This document shows, piece by piece, positions 37,881-46,056 of a DNA stretch of 64,000 bases. Every line of letters begins with the position of its first letter. The stretch's first letter is position 1. The position numbers were made by a program, and so were the translations under genes. The stretch comes from Candidatus Epulonipiscium sp. (GTDB lineage: Bacteria; Bacillota; Clostridia; Lachnospirales; Cellulosilyticaceae): NCBI GenBank assembly GCA_012518255.1, contig JAAYSX010000060.1, positions 35,084-99,083 on the forward strand, given 5' to 3'. The notes below the pieces were generated by a model. That model did not search any database. It was not told the DNA's origin and saw nothing but the letters and a program-made list of their open reading frames with translations.

Positions 37881-38669
37881 ATGCTAAAGATAATAAAAAG
37901 TGAATTTAACAAGGCTTTTAAAGTCAAAAGAGTTATTTTATTTATACTTATAATATTTGCACCTTTTATTATACAATTTTTAATGATAAAAGATGGCTAT
38001 ACTTTTTATTTTCCAATAGAGGTATTTGAGGAGTCATTTTCAGGTATTATACCTTTATTATTTCCGATTTTTTCTATAATAATTTACTCTGATAATTATT
38101 ATAAAGAACGTAAAAACAATTTTATATCCACTGTCTATACAAGAACTTTTTTTAATAAATACATAGTTGCAAAAGGAGTTGTAAATTTTTGTATTACATT
38201 TTTAGTATTATTTGTATCAATAATTATACCTTTTATATTTCTAACATATATTGAGCCGTTATTGGGGCTGATTGAATACACTGCAGTCACCAACAAAACT
38301 ATATTACCTACAAGAAATACATTAGCAGTTATAAGTGAAAAAAGTCATATTCTTTATGCTATCATATATAGTTTTTGGGTAGCAATAAATGGGGCGTTTT
38401 ATGCTACCTTTGCATTTCTATTAACTATATTCTCAACCAATTACTTTACAGCAATGACTACTCCAATTATTTTTTATCATCTTGGAAATTTTTTGTTACC
38501 TACATTATCATTAGAAATTTTTTCACCATTAATTTCAGTTTTTCCGTTTAGCATTCAACAACAACCTTTATGGATACTTTTTATACCTTTTTTAATTTTA
38601 TTTTTAATAAACTTTTTAATTGGTATTTATATAAAGAATTTATTTAAAAACGGTGATTATAATGTTTAA
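37881..38669 (+). CDS. ABC-2 type permease (lantibiotic-immunity-like)
   Basis: 262 residues, about six membrane segments, start with GAAAGGAA upstream. The N-terminus (MLKIIKSEFNKAFKVKRVILF) and the loop DNYYKERKNNFISTVYTRTF are typical of LanE/LanG- or BcrB-like permeases of about 250 residues, which pair with a BcrA-type ATPase. Codon use is strikingly AT-rich compared with both flanks. First of three genes; its stop overlaps the start of the next permease by eight bases. Confidence 0.75.
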   Translation: MLKIIKSEFNKAFKVKRVILFILIIFAPFIIQFLMIKDGYTFYFPIEVFEESFSGIIPLLFPIFSIIIYSDNYYKERKNNFISTVYTRTFFNKYIVAKGVVNFCITFLVLFVSIIIPFIFLTYIEPLLGLIEYTAVTNKTILPTRNTLAVISEKSHILYAIIYSFWVAINGAFYATFAFLLTIFSTNYFTAMTTPIIFYHLGNFLLPTLSLEIFSPLISVFPFSIQQQPLWILFIPFLILFLINFLIGIYIKNLFKNGDYNV

Positions 38670-40191
38670 AAAAAGATTTAGTGATTTTATAAATGAGTTC
38701 GATAGCTTTTATTTAATAATTATTGGAGTGCCCTTATTTTTGTATGGGCTTTATATTAAAGAAACGGAAATTATAACTTATTCTATTCAAAATAATATGC
38801 CACTAGGCTTCTGGGATTTAATTATTTTAATCATCAGTGATAAGAATATAATATCTTATTTTGTTCTACCAATTGTATGTATACTTTCAATAAGAACAAT
38901 AAATGAATGCGATAATAATTATATATTAATCAGAATGAAATCATTTAAGGAGTTTGTAATCCATATATACGATAAATTTACTAAAAGAATTTTATCTTTT
39001 TTAACAATCTGGGTAATTATTGCAGTTATTTTGTCAATAGATCATATAGGGAATTTATCTTGGATACATATTAATAATATAAATACAGAGAAATTAGATA
39101 TAATTAATATTTTAAAACATTATATTTCTTCTCCATTAATTAGTATATTTTTACAACTCATAGGTTTGTTTTTGATATTCCAAACAATAAATTTATTGTT
39201 TATATATATAAAGATATTTTGTAAAAAGAATATATACTTAATTATTTTTAGTTTAGTAATTTTTTTATTTAACCTAATTACAAGTAAAATATCTTTTATA
39301 TTTGGTGATTTTGGTAGAATTATATCTTTAATAACCCCTATAAATTATTTATGCAGTTATTTAGGTATTCTACTTTATGAGTCTGCATTAAAATATTTCG
39401 TTATAATTTGTATATTATTTATTTCTATAAGGGTACCATTCCTATGTAATTTTAAAATAAAAAATTTGTTTAATATAATATCTAAATATAAAATACAGAT
39501 TATTTATTTTTTGTCTTTAGTACTCTATATAGTATTTAGAATTAAACCTTATATAAATATGGATATAAATTTGATGGACATTCTTGTGATAATCTTATTT
39601 GGTGTCACAAATGCTAATGGTTCTATAAGTACAATTATTAGTTATATATTCATATTTTGGGGGTTAGTTTATTTTTTACAAGATTATTTGAATATAGAAT
39701 TGGGAGGATTGCATTATTCTAAAATAATTCGATATAGGTCTGTACATGAGTGGTTTAATAGTTATATGAAAAAAGTAATTGTATATATAATAAAAGCACT
39801 AATACTATTGATGTTAATTACTTTAGCTATATCGTCATTATTTAAATTTAGTGGTTTTTACAACAGTGTTTTTCAAAATATAAATTTATCAGTTTTATTA
39901 TATCAATTTTTTGTCAACGGTTTTTTACAAATGCTATTTTATGTATTATTTGTTTTTATTGTTACATGGGACACCCAAAATACGTTTATAGGATTTTCAG
40001 CATTATTGGGTACATCCGTATTTATGTTTAGAGGTTTTAATACTTACTATGTATTACCCCTAGCATTGAATAGCCTTGGAATAGTAGTAGAAAATAAAGT
40101 TTCAGTGTTTTATATAACTACAATAATTATATTATATATATTTGTTGAGTTACTCTATATTAGAAAATTACTTAAAAACGATGTTTTTTAA
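38662..40191 (+). CDS. Large membrane protein of the ABC operon
   Basis: 509 residues from ATG 38662 (a GTG lies 3 codons earlier). About 12 strongly hydrophobic segments, very rich in Ile/Leu/Phe/Asn/Lys. I do not recognise a named family. It occupies the place of a second permease subunit (LanG-like) but is twice the usual size, as if two six-helix permease units were fused. A large soluble domain is absent. Translation is probably coupled to the preceding gene because the reading frames overlap. Confidence 0.65.
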   Translation: MFKKRFSDFINEFDSFYLIIIGVPLFLYGLYIKETEIITYSIQNNMPLGFWDLIILIISDKNIISYFVLPIVCILSIRTINECDNNYILIRMKSFKEFVIHIYDKFTKRILSFLTIWVIIAVILSIDHIGNLSWIHINNINTEKLDIINILKHYISSPLISIFLQLIGLFLIFQTINLLFIYIKIFCKKNIYLIIFSLVIFLFNLITSKISFIFGDFGRIISLITPINYLCSYLGILLYESALKYFVIICILFISIRVPFLCNFKIKNLFNIISKYKIQIIYFLSLVLYIVFRIKPYINMDINLMDILVIILFGVTNANGSISTIISYIFIFWGLVYFLQDYLNIELGGLHYSKIIRYRSVHEWFNSYMKKVIVYIIKALILLMLITLAISSLFKFSGFYNSVFQNINLSVLLYQFFVNGFLQMLFYVLFVFIVTWDTQNTFIGFSALLGTSVFMFRGFNTYYVLPLALNSLGIVVENKVSVFYITTIIILYIFVELLYIRKLLKNDVF

Positions 40192-40212
40192 AATTATTGG
40201 AGGTACTAAAAT

Positions 40213-40851
40213 ATGAATATTATTAAACTGTCAAATGTTTCTAAGTCCTTTAAAGATATTTGTATATTCGAAAACTTAGATATTGAATTTAATCAAGGAG
40301 AAATACACGGAATTATTGGGCCAAATGGATGCGGAAAATCAGTTTTATTTAAGCTAATATGTGGCTTTATGTTACCGGACAAAGGTAATATATACATTGA
40401 TGGTGTTGAGTTAAATAGAGATAATCGTTTTCCAACAAATTTTGGTGCAATTATCGATAGACCAGGATACATAGATGATATAAGTGGTTTCGACAATCTC
40501 AAACATTTAGCCTCGATTCAAAATAAAATTGATGATCAGAAAATTGAAGCTACTATGAACTTGTTAGGACTTAATCCAAAATCGGAAACTAAAGTTAAAA
40601 ATTACTCACTGGGAATGAAACAAAAACTTGCAATATGCCAGGCAATTATGGAAGACCAATCTGTGTTAATTTTAGATGAGCCTTTTAATGCCCTTGACTT
40701 TGATAGTGTAGGTAAGGTTCGTCATTTGCTTAAAGATTTTAAACAAGAGGGTAAAACTATATTATTAACCAGCCATAACAAAGAGGATATTGATGCTGTT
40801 TGTGATAAAGTTTATCGCATTAATAATTATAATATTGATATAATGAATTAA
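40213..40851 (+). CDS. ABC transporter ATP-binding protein (BcrA/LanF-like)
   Basis: 212 residues, one nucleotide-binding domain. Walker A GPNGCGKS (36-43), ABC signature YSLGMKQKL (131-139) and Walker B VLILDEP (151-157) are intact; the switch His is in LLTSHNKEDI. The signature SLGMKQ and the segment AIIDRPGYIDDISGFDNL in the Q-loop region (no clear Gln) resemble the bacitracin/lantibiotic self-protection ATPases. It is shorter than most (the C-terminal extension is missing). Unusually, the ATPase is the last gene of the operon. Confidence 0.85.
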   Translation: MNIIKLSNVSKSFKDICIFENLDIEFNQGEIHGIIGPNGCGKSVLFKLICGFMLPDKGNIYIDGVELNRDNRFPTNFGAIIDRPGYIDDISGFDNLKHLASIQNKIDDQKIEATMNLLGLNPKSETKVKNYSLGMKQKLAICQAIMEDQSVLILDEPFNALDFDSVGKVRHLLKDFKQEGKTILLTSHNKEDIDAVCDKVYRINNYNIDIMN

Positions 40852-41038
40852 TCTAAAATTTAATCCAATCCTTAGACAGGTAAAATACTACTTTATTCTT
40901 TTTTCTTTCTACTAAAATTATACCCTAACAAGACATATAATATTAAATCTTCTTACATACCCTATGATTATGTTGGATTATATAGTATAATATTGCCGTA
41001 GAAAAAATATAGTAGAAGATTTTATTTGGAGGAAACTA

Positions 41039-42274
41039 ATGAAAAACACTAATGGAAATTGTTTAATTGGCCAGTCAGGTGGGCCAACAGTAGCAATTAA
41101 TGCAACTTTGTGTGGTGTTTTAAACCGTGCAATGGAAACTAATGCTTATGATACTATTTACGGAATGGTTAATGGTATCGAGGGATTACTACAAGACAAA
41201 ATCATCAATCTTTCAGAGATTTTCGGGTCCCAAGCTGAAAGGGAAAAGCTACAGACTACCCCTGCAATGTATTTAGGCTCTTGTCGCTTCAAACTACCCT
41301 CACCTGAGGAGTGTCCTGATACCTATGCCAAGATTTTTGATATCTTCAAAGAGCATAATATTACTAGCTTCTTTTATATTGGTGGTAATGATTCAATGGA
41401 TACTGTTTTAAAGCTTTCTAATTATGCTAAAGAACATGGTCACTCAGTTCAAGTTATGGGTATTCCTAAAACCATTGATAATGATCTTCCTATTACCGAC
41501 CATACACCAGGTTACGGAAGCGCTGCTAAGTATGTTGCAACTTCACTTCTTGAAATTGCCCATGATACCTATATCTATAATATGCCCTCTGTAACTATAG
41601 TTGAAATTATGGGACGTAATGCAGGTTGGCTAACTGCAGCCGCAGCTTTAGCACGTAATGAATATAATTCTAGCCCAGATTTAATTTATTTACCTGAGGT
41701 AAAGTTATGCCGTGAAACTTTTATTAAGGATGTAAAGGAACTACAAAAGAAACGTGAAAATATAATTATAGCTGTTTCCGAAGGTGTTAAGGGCGTAGAT
41801 GGGGATTACCTATCGGCAAGTGGTGATGCGGTGGACAGCTTTGGCCATAAAGCTTTATCTGGTGCAGCTACGGTTCTAGAAGACTGGATTAAGGCAGATA
41901 TTGGCTGTAAAACACGTTCAGTAATCTTAAATGTTCTTCAAAGAAGTGCTGCTTATATCTGCTCAGCAACAGATATTAAAGAATCACTTATGATAGGATC
42001 TGCTGCAGTAGATGCAGTTAAAGATGGTATTACAGGTAAAATGGTATGCTATAAACGTATAAGCAATGACCCATATAAGGTTGAAATTATCACTGCTGAT
42101 GTAGATGGTATTGCTAACGCAGAAAAGATGATACCTAAAGAGTGGATTACTGATGATCAATCTGATGTTACACAAAATTTTATAGATTATGCTAGGCCTC
42201 TTATTGAAGGTGAAATGAAGATTCCTTTCAAAAACGGGCTTCCTCAGTACTGCGATATTAAACATCTACAGTAA
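41039..42274 (+). CDS. pfp: Phosphofructokinase, PPi-dependent type
   Basis: 411 residues. Phosphorylates fructose 6-phosphate, predicted to use pyrophosphate. Evidence: the loop GGNDSMDT (115-122) has Asp where ATP enzymes have Gly (GGDGS), and PKTIDND (143-149) has Lys where ATP enzymes have Gly; both are established markers of PPi-PFK. MGRNAGW and the allosteric-type C-terminal region fit the ~400-residue clostridial/actinobacterial group. Start ATG 41039 with GGAGGAAA upstream; a TATAAT sits about 50 bases before it. Monocistronic. Confidence 0.92.
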   Translation: MKNTNGNCLIGQSGGPTVAINATLCGVLNRAMETNAYDTIYGMVNGIEGLLQDKIINLSEIFGSQAEREKLQTTPAMYLGSCRFKLPSPEECPDTYAKIFDIFKEHNITSFFYIGGNDSMDTVLKLSNYAKEHGHSVQVMGIPKTIDNDLPITDHTPGYGSAAKYVATSLLEIAHDTYIYNMPSVTIVEIMGRNAGWLTAAAALARNEYNSSPDLIYLPEVKLCRETFIKDVKELQKKRENIIIAVSEGVKGVDGDYLSASGDAVDSFGHKALSGAATVLEDWIKADIGCKTRSVILNVLQRSAAYICSATDIKESLMIGSAAVDAVKDGITGKMVCYKRISNDPYKVEIITADVDGIANAEKMIPKEWITDDQSDVTQNFIDYARPLIEGEMKIPFKNGLPQYCDIKHLQ

Positions 42275-42293
42275 TATAGAGGCTATAAACTTA

Positions 42294-42369
42294 AAGAGGA
42301 TGTATATCCTATAGAAGACTTTTCACAAGCAAAGCTTGTGCTTGTCTTATATGGGACATACATCCTCTT
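42294..42369. terminator. Palindromic terminator after pfp, CACAAGC-core family
   Basis: AAGAGGATGTAT... and ...ATACATCCTCTT arms (a few mismatches) enclose GAAGACTTTTCACAAGC-AAA-GCTTGTGCTTGTCTT, the same centre as at 33685. It overlaps the stop codon of the converging EamA gene. Confidence 0.8.
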
Positions 42370-43291
42370 ATTTATTTACTACTATTATTCCAAGTGTTAC
42401 CAACAATAGGCCCACTACATGCACTAGTAGTATAGGTTCTTCTGGCAAAAATATTGCTCCTAAAATACTTGCTGATACTGGAATTATAAATTTAAAGATT
42501 GATAGGTCCCCAACCTTTCTAACTTGTAGTATATAGAACCATATACCAAAGGCTGCTGCCGATAGAAAAGCACTATATAAAAACAGCCCTGCTGATAGGG
42601 GTGTAAAACTTAACTGACTCGGCCTTCCCCCCATAGTCATTGCTACTATAAAAAGGAGTACTGACCCTACAATCATTTGCCAACTAGTCATTACTAGGGT
42701 GGGCAGTTTACTTCCCAACTTCTTTGCTATAATCATAGAAATTGCGCTATTTAAGCCAGCCATTAACATGAATCCTTCTCCCATTATCCTAACTTCAAAA
42801 AGGTTGCCTGTACTGGTGGCATTTATATTAACAATAACTAATCCTAAAAATCCAAGTATAAGGCCTACAGATTTCTGCTTGTTTATCTTATCATCTACAT
42901 ATATATAATGTGCTAGTAAAATGGAAAAGAAAATGCTCATTTGTTCAAGGACCATGGCTTTAACTCCTGGAGTATTTGCAAGTCCAATATTAAAGAAGAA
43001 ATACTGAAGTGTTGTTGAGCATATCCCTAGTATTATTATATCTTTAATGTCTCTAGATTTTATATTAAATAATGGCATCCTTAGAATCAAGGCTAGTATA
43101 AATAAGAGCAGGCCTGCCAGAAAAAATCTCATACTAATTAGTGTTAAGTTCACACTAATATCTGACCCACTAATATTCATCTCTCTATAACATGTTTTTA
43201 TTACAGGCATTGCACTTCCCCACAGTAAACAAGCAAATATTGCCAGAAGTGTTGTTTGTAACCTAGTAGGGTCTTTTTTCTCTTTTGTCAC
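42368..43291 (-). CDS. EamA/DMT-family transporter
   Basis: 307 residues from GTG 43291, chosen because GGAGG lies 9 bases upstream; the ATG at 43300 touches the ribosome site. Ten membrane segments in two EamA repeats (FACLLWGSAMPVIK in the first, MIIAKKLGSKLPTLVMTSWQMIVG in the second). Drug/metabolite exporter superfamily; substrate unknown. It lies downstream of glyA behind a terminator, so probably only partly linked to it. Confidence 0.85.
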   Translation of the reverse strand: MTKEKKDPTRLQTTLLAIFACLLWGSAMPVIKTCYREMNISGSDISVNLTLISMRFFLAGLLLFILALILRMPLFNIKSRDIKDIIILGICSTTLQYFFFNIGLANTPGVKAMVLEQMSIFFSILLAHYIYVDDKINKQKSVGLILGFLGLVIVNINATSTGNLFEVRIMGEGFMLMAGLNSAISMIIAKKLGSKLPTLVMTSWQMIVGSVLLFIVAMTMGGRPSQLSFTPLSAGLFLYSAFLSAAAFGIWFYILQVRKVGDLSIFKFIIPVSASILGAIFLPEEPILLVHVVGLLLVTLGIIVVNK

Positions 43292-43310
43292 TTTACACAT
43301 CCTCCATTGG

Positions 43311-43349
43311 ATAAAAAAAGTTCCCAGTTATCTAGGAGCTTTTTTTATC
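43311..43349 (-). terminator. Terminator after glyA
   Basis: AAAAAAAGTTCC and GGAGCTTTTTTT arms (one mismatch) around a 10-base loop with T-rich flanks; 25 bases after the glyA stop in its direction of transcription. Confidence 0.7.
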
Positions 43350-43373
43350 TTTATTTATTTAAATTCATTCAAA

Positions 43374-44609
43374 CTAGTACAGCGGATATTTCTCAATTAA
43401 CTTTGTTACTCTTAGGGATGCTTCTTCCTTATTAGTTTCAAAGTCTGTAAGGGTAATATGGATAATATCTGCAATTTCTTCCATATCTTCTTCAACCATT
43501 CCTCTTGTTGTTACTGCTGGCGTTCCAAGACGAATACCACTTGTAACAAATGGACTTTCTGTTTCAAAAGGTACAGTGTTCTTATTGCAAGTTACACCTA
43601 CTTCTCCTAATAGATGCTCTGCATCCTTACCTGTAATTTCTATATTTCTAAGATCTATCATTAGTAGATGGTTATCTGTACCACCTGATACAATATTAAA
43701 TCCTTTGCTTTCAAGTGAGTCTGCTAGTGCTTTAGCATTCTTGATTACCTGCTCTTGATATTCCTTAAATTCAGGCTGCAATGCCTCATAAAAGCTTACT
43801 GCTTTAGCAGCTATAACATGCTGAAGTGGTCCACCCTGAATACCTGGGAAAATTGCCTTATCTACTTTAGCAGCATGCTCTTCTTTACATAAAATCATTC
43901 CCCCACGAGGTCCTCTTAATGTTTTATGGGTTGTAGTTGTTACAAAGTCAGCATATGGAACTGGATTACTATGAAGTCCCACTGCAACAAGCCCTGCAAC
44001 ATGAGCCATATCAACCATAAAGTATGCTCCTATTTCATCAGCAATTTCTCTAAATTTAGGGAAATCCAGATCCCTTGAATATGCGCTAGCGCCTGCAATA
44101 ATCATTTTTGGCTTGGTTTCTATTGCCATCTCCCTTACTGCATCATAATCAATGCGCTGAGTGTCTGCATCAACTTCATAGGATATAACATTATAGTGTT
44201 TACCTGACATATTTACTGGGCTACCGTGTGTAAGGTGACCACCATGACTTAAATCCATACCCATTATTGTATCTCCTGGATTTAAAACCGCAAAAAATAC
44301 AGCTTGGTTTGCCTGTGACCCAGAGTTTGGCTGGACATTAGCATGGTCTGCCCCAAATAATTCCTTAGCACGATCTATTGCAAGAGTTTCTACCTTATCT
44401 ACAACCTCACAACCACCATAGTATCTTCTCCCCGGGTAACCTTCTGCATATTTATTAGTTAGAGGGGATCCCATAGCAGCCATTACCGCTGGACTTACAA
44501 AGTTTTCTGAAGCAATAAGTTCAATGCCATTTCGTTGCCTATCTGTTTCTTCTGTAATTAGCTTTGCAATCTCAGGATCAACTTTCACCACATCTTCATT
44601 TGAATACAT
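43374..44609 (-). CDS. glyA: Serine hydroxymethyltransferase
   Basis: 411 residues. Serine plus tetrahydrofolate to glycine and methylene-THF, PLP enzyme. [36 protein letters not shown], the PLP-lysine motif [16 protein letters not shown] and [13 protein letters not shown] are all standard. Start with AGAGGT upstream. No riboswitch seen in the 190-base upstream region shared with the divergent threonine/serine exporter gene, a metabolically related neighbour. Confidence 0.97.
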   Translation of the reverse strand: MYSNEDVVKVDPEIAKLITEETDRQRNGIELIASENFVSPAVMAAMGSPLTNKYAEGYPGRRYYGGCEVVDKVETLAIDRAKELFGADHANVQPNSGSQANQAVFFAVLNPGDTIMGMDLSHGGHLTHGSPVNMSGKHYNVISYEVDADTQRIDYDAVREMAIETKPKMIIAGASAYSRDLDFPKFREIADEIGAYFMVDMAHVAGLVAVGLHSNPVPYADFVTTTTHKTLRGPRGGMILCKEEHAAKVDKAIFPGIQGGPLQHVIAAKAVSFYEALQPEFKEYQEQVIKNAKALADSLESKGFNIVSGGTDNHLLMIDLRNIEITGKDAEHLLGEVGVTCNKNTVPFETESPFVTSGIRLGTPAVTTRGMVEEDMEEIADIIHITLTDFETNKEEASLRVTKLIEKYPLY

Positions 44610-44801
44610 AATCTTACCTCTTTCTTTGTTTAATTATATTACTTAAGATTTAGTTTACCATAAAGTTACACCTTATTCCATAAATATGCCCTTTATTTTT
44701 ATTGGAAAGTTCACCTATTATGCTTTCCCTTTATTGAATAATTATTAATATTGATGTAAAATTTATATACTATCATTATATAAGATTTTGCGGAGGTTGT
44801 A

Positions 44802-45581
44802 ATGAATGAATTTAAATCAAAACAGATTTTACACTTTGCAGTAAAAGCTGGCGAAATCATGTTACAAAGCGGTGCTGAAACTTACCGGGTTGAGGATACA
44901 ATAAGTCGCATATTAAAATCCAAGGATTTTAATATTGCTGAAACCTTTGTTGTTCCCACCTGTATTATAGTCACTATTGATAATCCTAATATAGAACCCA
45001 TTACCCATCTAAAGCGAATTAAAAACCGTAGCACCAGGCTAGATAAAATAAGCCTGGTAAATGATTTGTCAAGAAAATATGTAGATGGATTAATTTCTAC
45101 AGAAGAGGCCTTACTAGAACTTGATTGTATAAATAGTACTAAATCCTATTCCGCCCCTATGATTATATCTGCTACAGCTGTATCTGCTGGTTTTTTTACC
45201 CTTATGTTCGGTGGAAGGCTTATTGATTTTTTCCCTTCCCTGCTTATTGGTTTTTTACTTGCGGTGGTAAATATATGGTTTACAAGTAGGGATGTAATTT
45301 CATATCTAATATACTTTAGCTCTGGCTTTATCATTGGCGCTAGTGTTATATGTATATCTTGGTTTGCTCCAAGCATTAATATTGATTCAGTTGTTATAGG
45401 TAGTATTATGCCCCTAGTACCTGGTGTTGCCTTTACTAACTCCATAAGAGATATGATTGGTGATGAAATCATATCTGGCTTATCAAGGGGAGTTGAAGCC
45501 TTGTTTATTGCAGTTTCTATTGCTGCTGGTGTGGGGATAGCCATGAATATTTTTTCTTCTATTGGAGGTGTTTCTTTATGA
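44802..45581 (+). CDS. Threonine/serine exporter, ThrE N-terminal (DUF1212) half
   Basis: 259 residues. A cytosolic N-terminal part with AGEIMLQSGAETYRVEDTI, the ThrE signature, then about five membrane segments from residue 118. In Corynebacterium ThrE is one protein; in Clostridia it is split into this subunit and a small membrane partner, which follows here with a 4-base overlap. It exports threonine/serine, and the gene sits divergently to glyA. GGAGGT precedes the start. Confidence 0.88.
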   Translation: MNEFKSKQILHFAVKAGEIMLQSGAETYRVEDTISRILKSKDFNIAETFVVPTCIIVTIDNPNIEPITHLKRIKNRSTRLDKISLVNDLSRKYVDGLISTEEALLELDCINSTKSYSAPMIISATAVSAGFFTLMFGGRLIDFFPSLLIGFLLAVVNIWFTSRDVISYLIYFSSGFIIGASVICISWFAPSINIDSVVIGSIMPLVPGVAFTNSIRDMIGDEIISGLSRGVEALFIAVSIAAGVGIAMNIFSSIGGVSL

Positions 45582-46003
45582 TTATTGGGGTAATAAGCGC
45601 CTTTATTGCTACTATCGGATTTTCTATAATTTTCCATGTACCTAAGGAGGAGCTAATTTTTTGTGGTTCCATAGGTGCCTTAGGTTGGTTAGTTTACTTA
45701 CTTTGTATAGACTTTGGTAGTTCACCCATTGTTGCCAACTTTATTGCATCTTTAATTGTGTCCCAAGGCTCTAGTAGCCTGGCTAAAATTCGTAAAATTC
45801 CAGTTACAATATTACTTATTCCTGGAATTATTCCTGTTGTACCAGGAGCAGCCACCTACCAGACCATGCACTCTCTCCTACTTGGTGATTACATGGAAGC
45901 TGCATCCTATGCATCTTACACCTTCCAAGTTGCAGCGGTGATTGCTGGGGCTATAGCCCTTACCACAATGCTGCCTAGAATACTGGGGACAGTTAACAAA
46001 TAA
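45578..46003 (+). CDS. Threonine/serine exporter, ThrE C-terminal (DUF3815) half
   Basis: 141 residues, about four to five membrane segments. GALGWLVYLL, IRKIPVTILLIPGIIPVVPGAATYQTM and GAIALTTMLPRIL match the small ThrE partner. Translation is coupled to the larger subunit (ATGA overlap with GGAGGTG inside the upstream gene). The two should form a single exporter in the membrane. Confidence 0.88.
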   Translation: MIIGVISAFIATIGFSIIFHVPKEELIFCGSIGALGWLVYLLCIDFGSSPIVANFIASLIVSQGSSSLAKIRKIPVTILLIPGIIPVVPGAATYQTMHSLLLGDYMEAASYASYTFQVAAVIAGAIALTTMLPRILGTVNK

Positions 46004-46011
46004 AACTAGTC

Positions 46012-46048
46012 AAAAAAGGGACAGTTAATAATTTAACTGCCCCTTTTC
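46012..46048. terminator. Bidirectional terminator after the ThrE pair
   Basis: AAAAGGGACAGTTAA, 4-base loop, and TTAACTGCCCCTTTT (one mismatch), T-rich on both sides. The GGGACAGTTAA string also occurs at 45986-45996, at the end of the upstream gene. Confidence 0.75.
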
Positions 46049-46056
46049 TTTTAATC

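Noticed and set aside
44610..44801. Glycine riboswitch in the glyA/ThrE divergent region.
   Set aside because: No glycine-aptamer core sequences or tandem structure were seen; only AT-rich promoter-like sequence.
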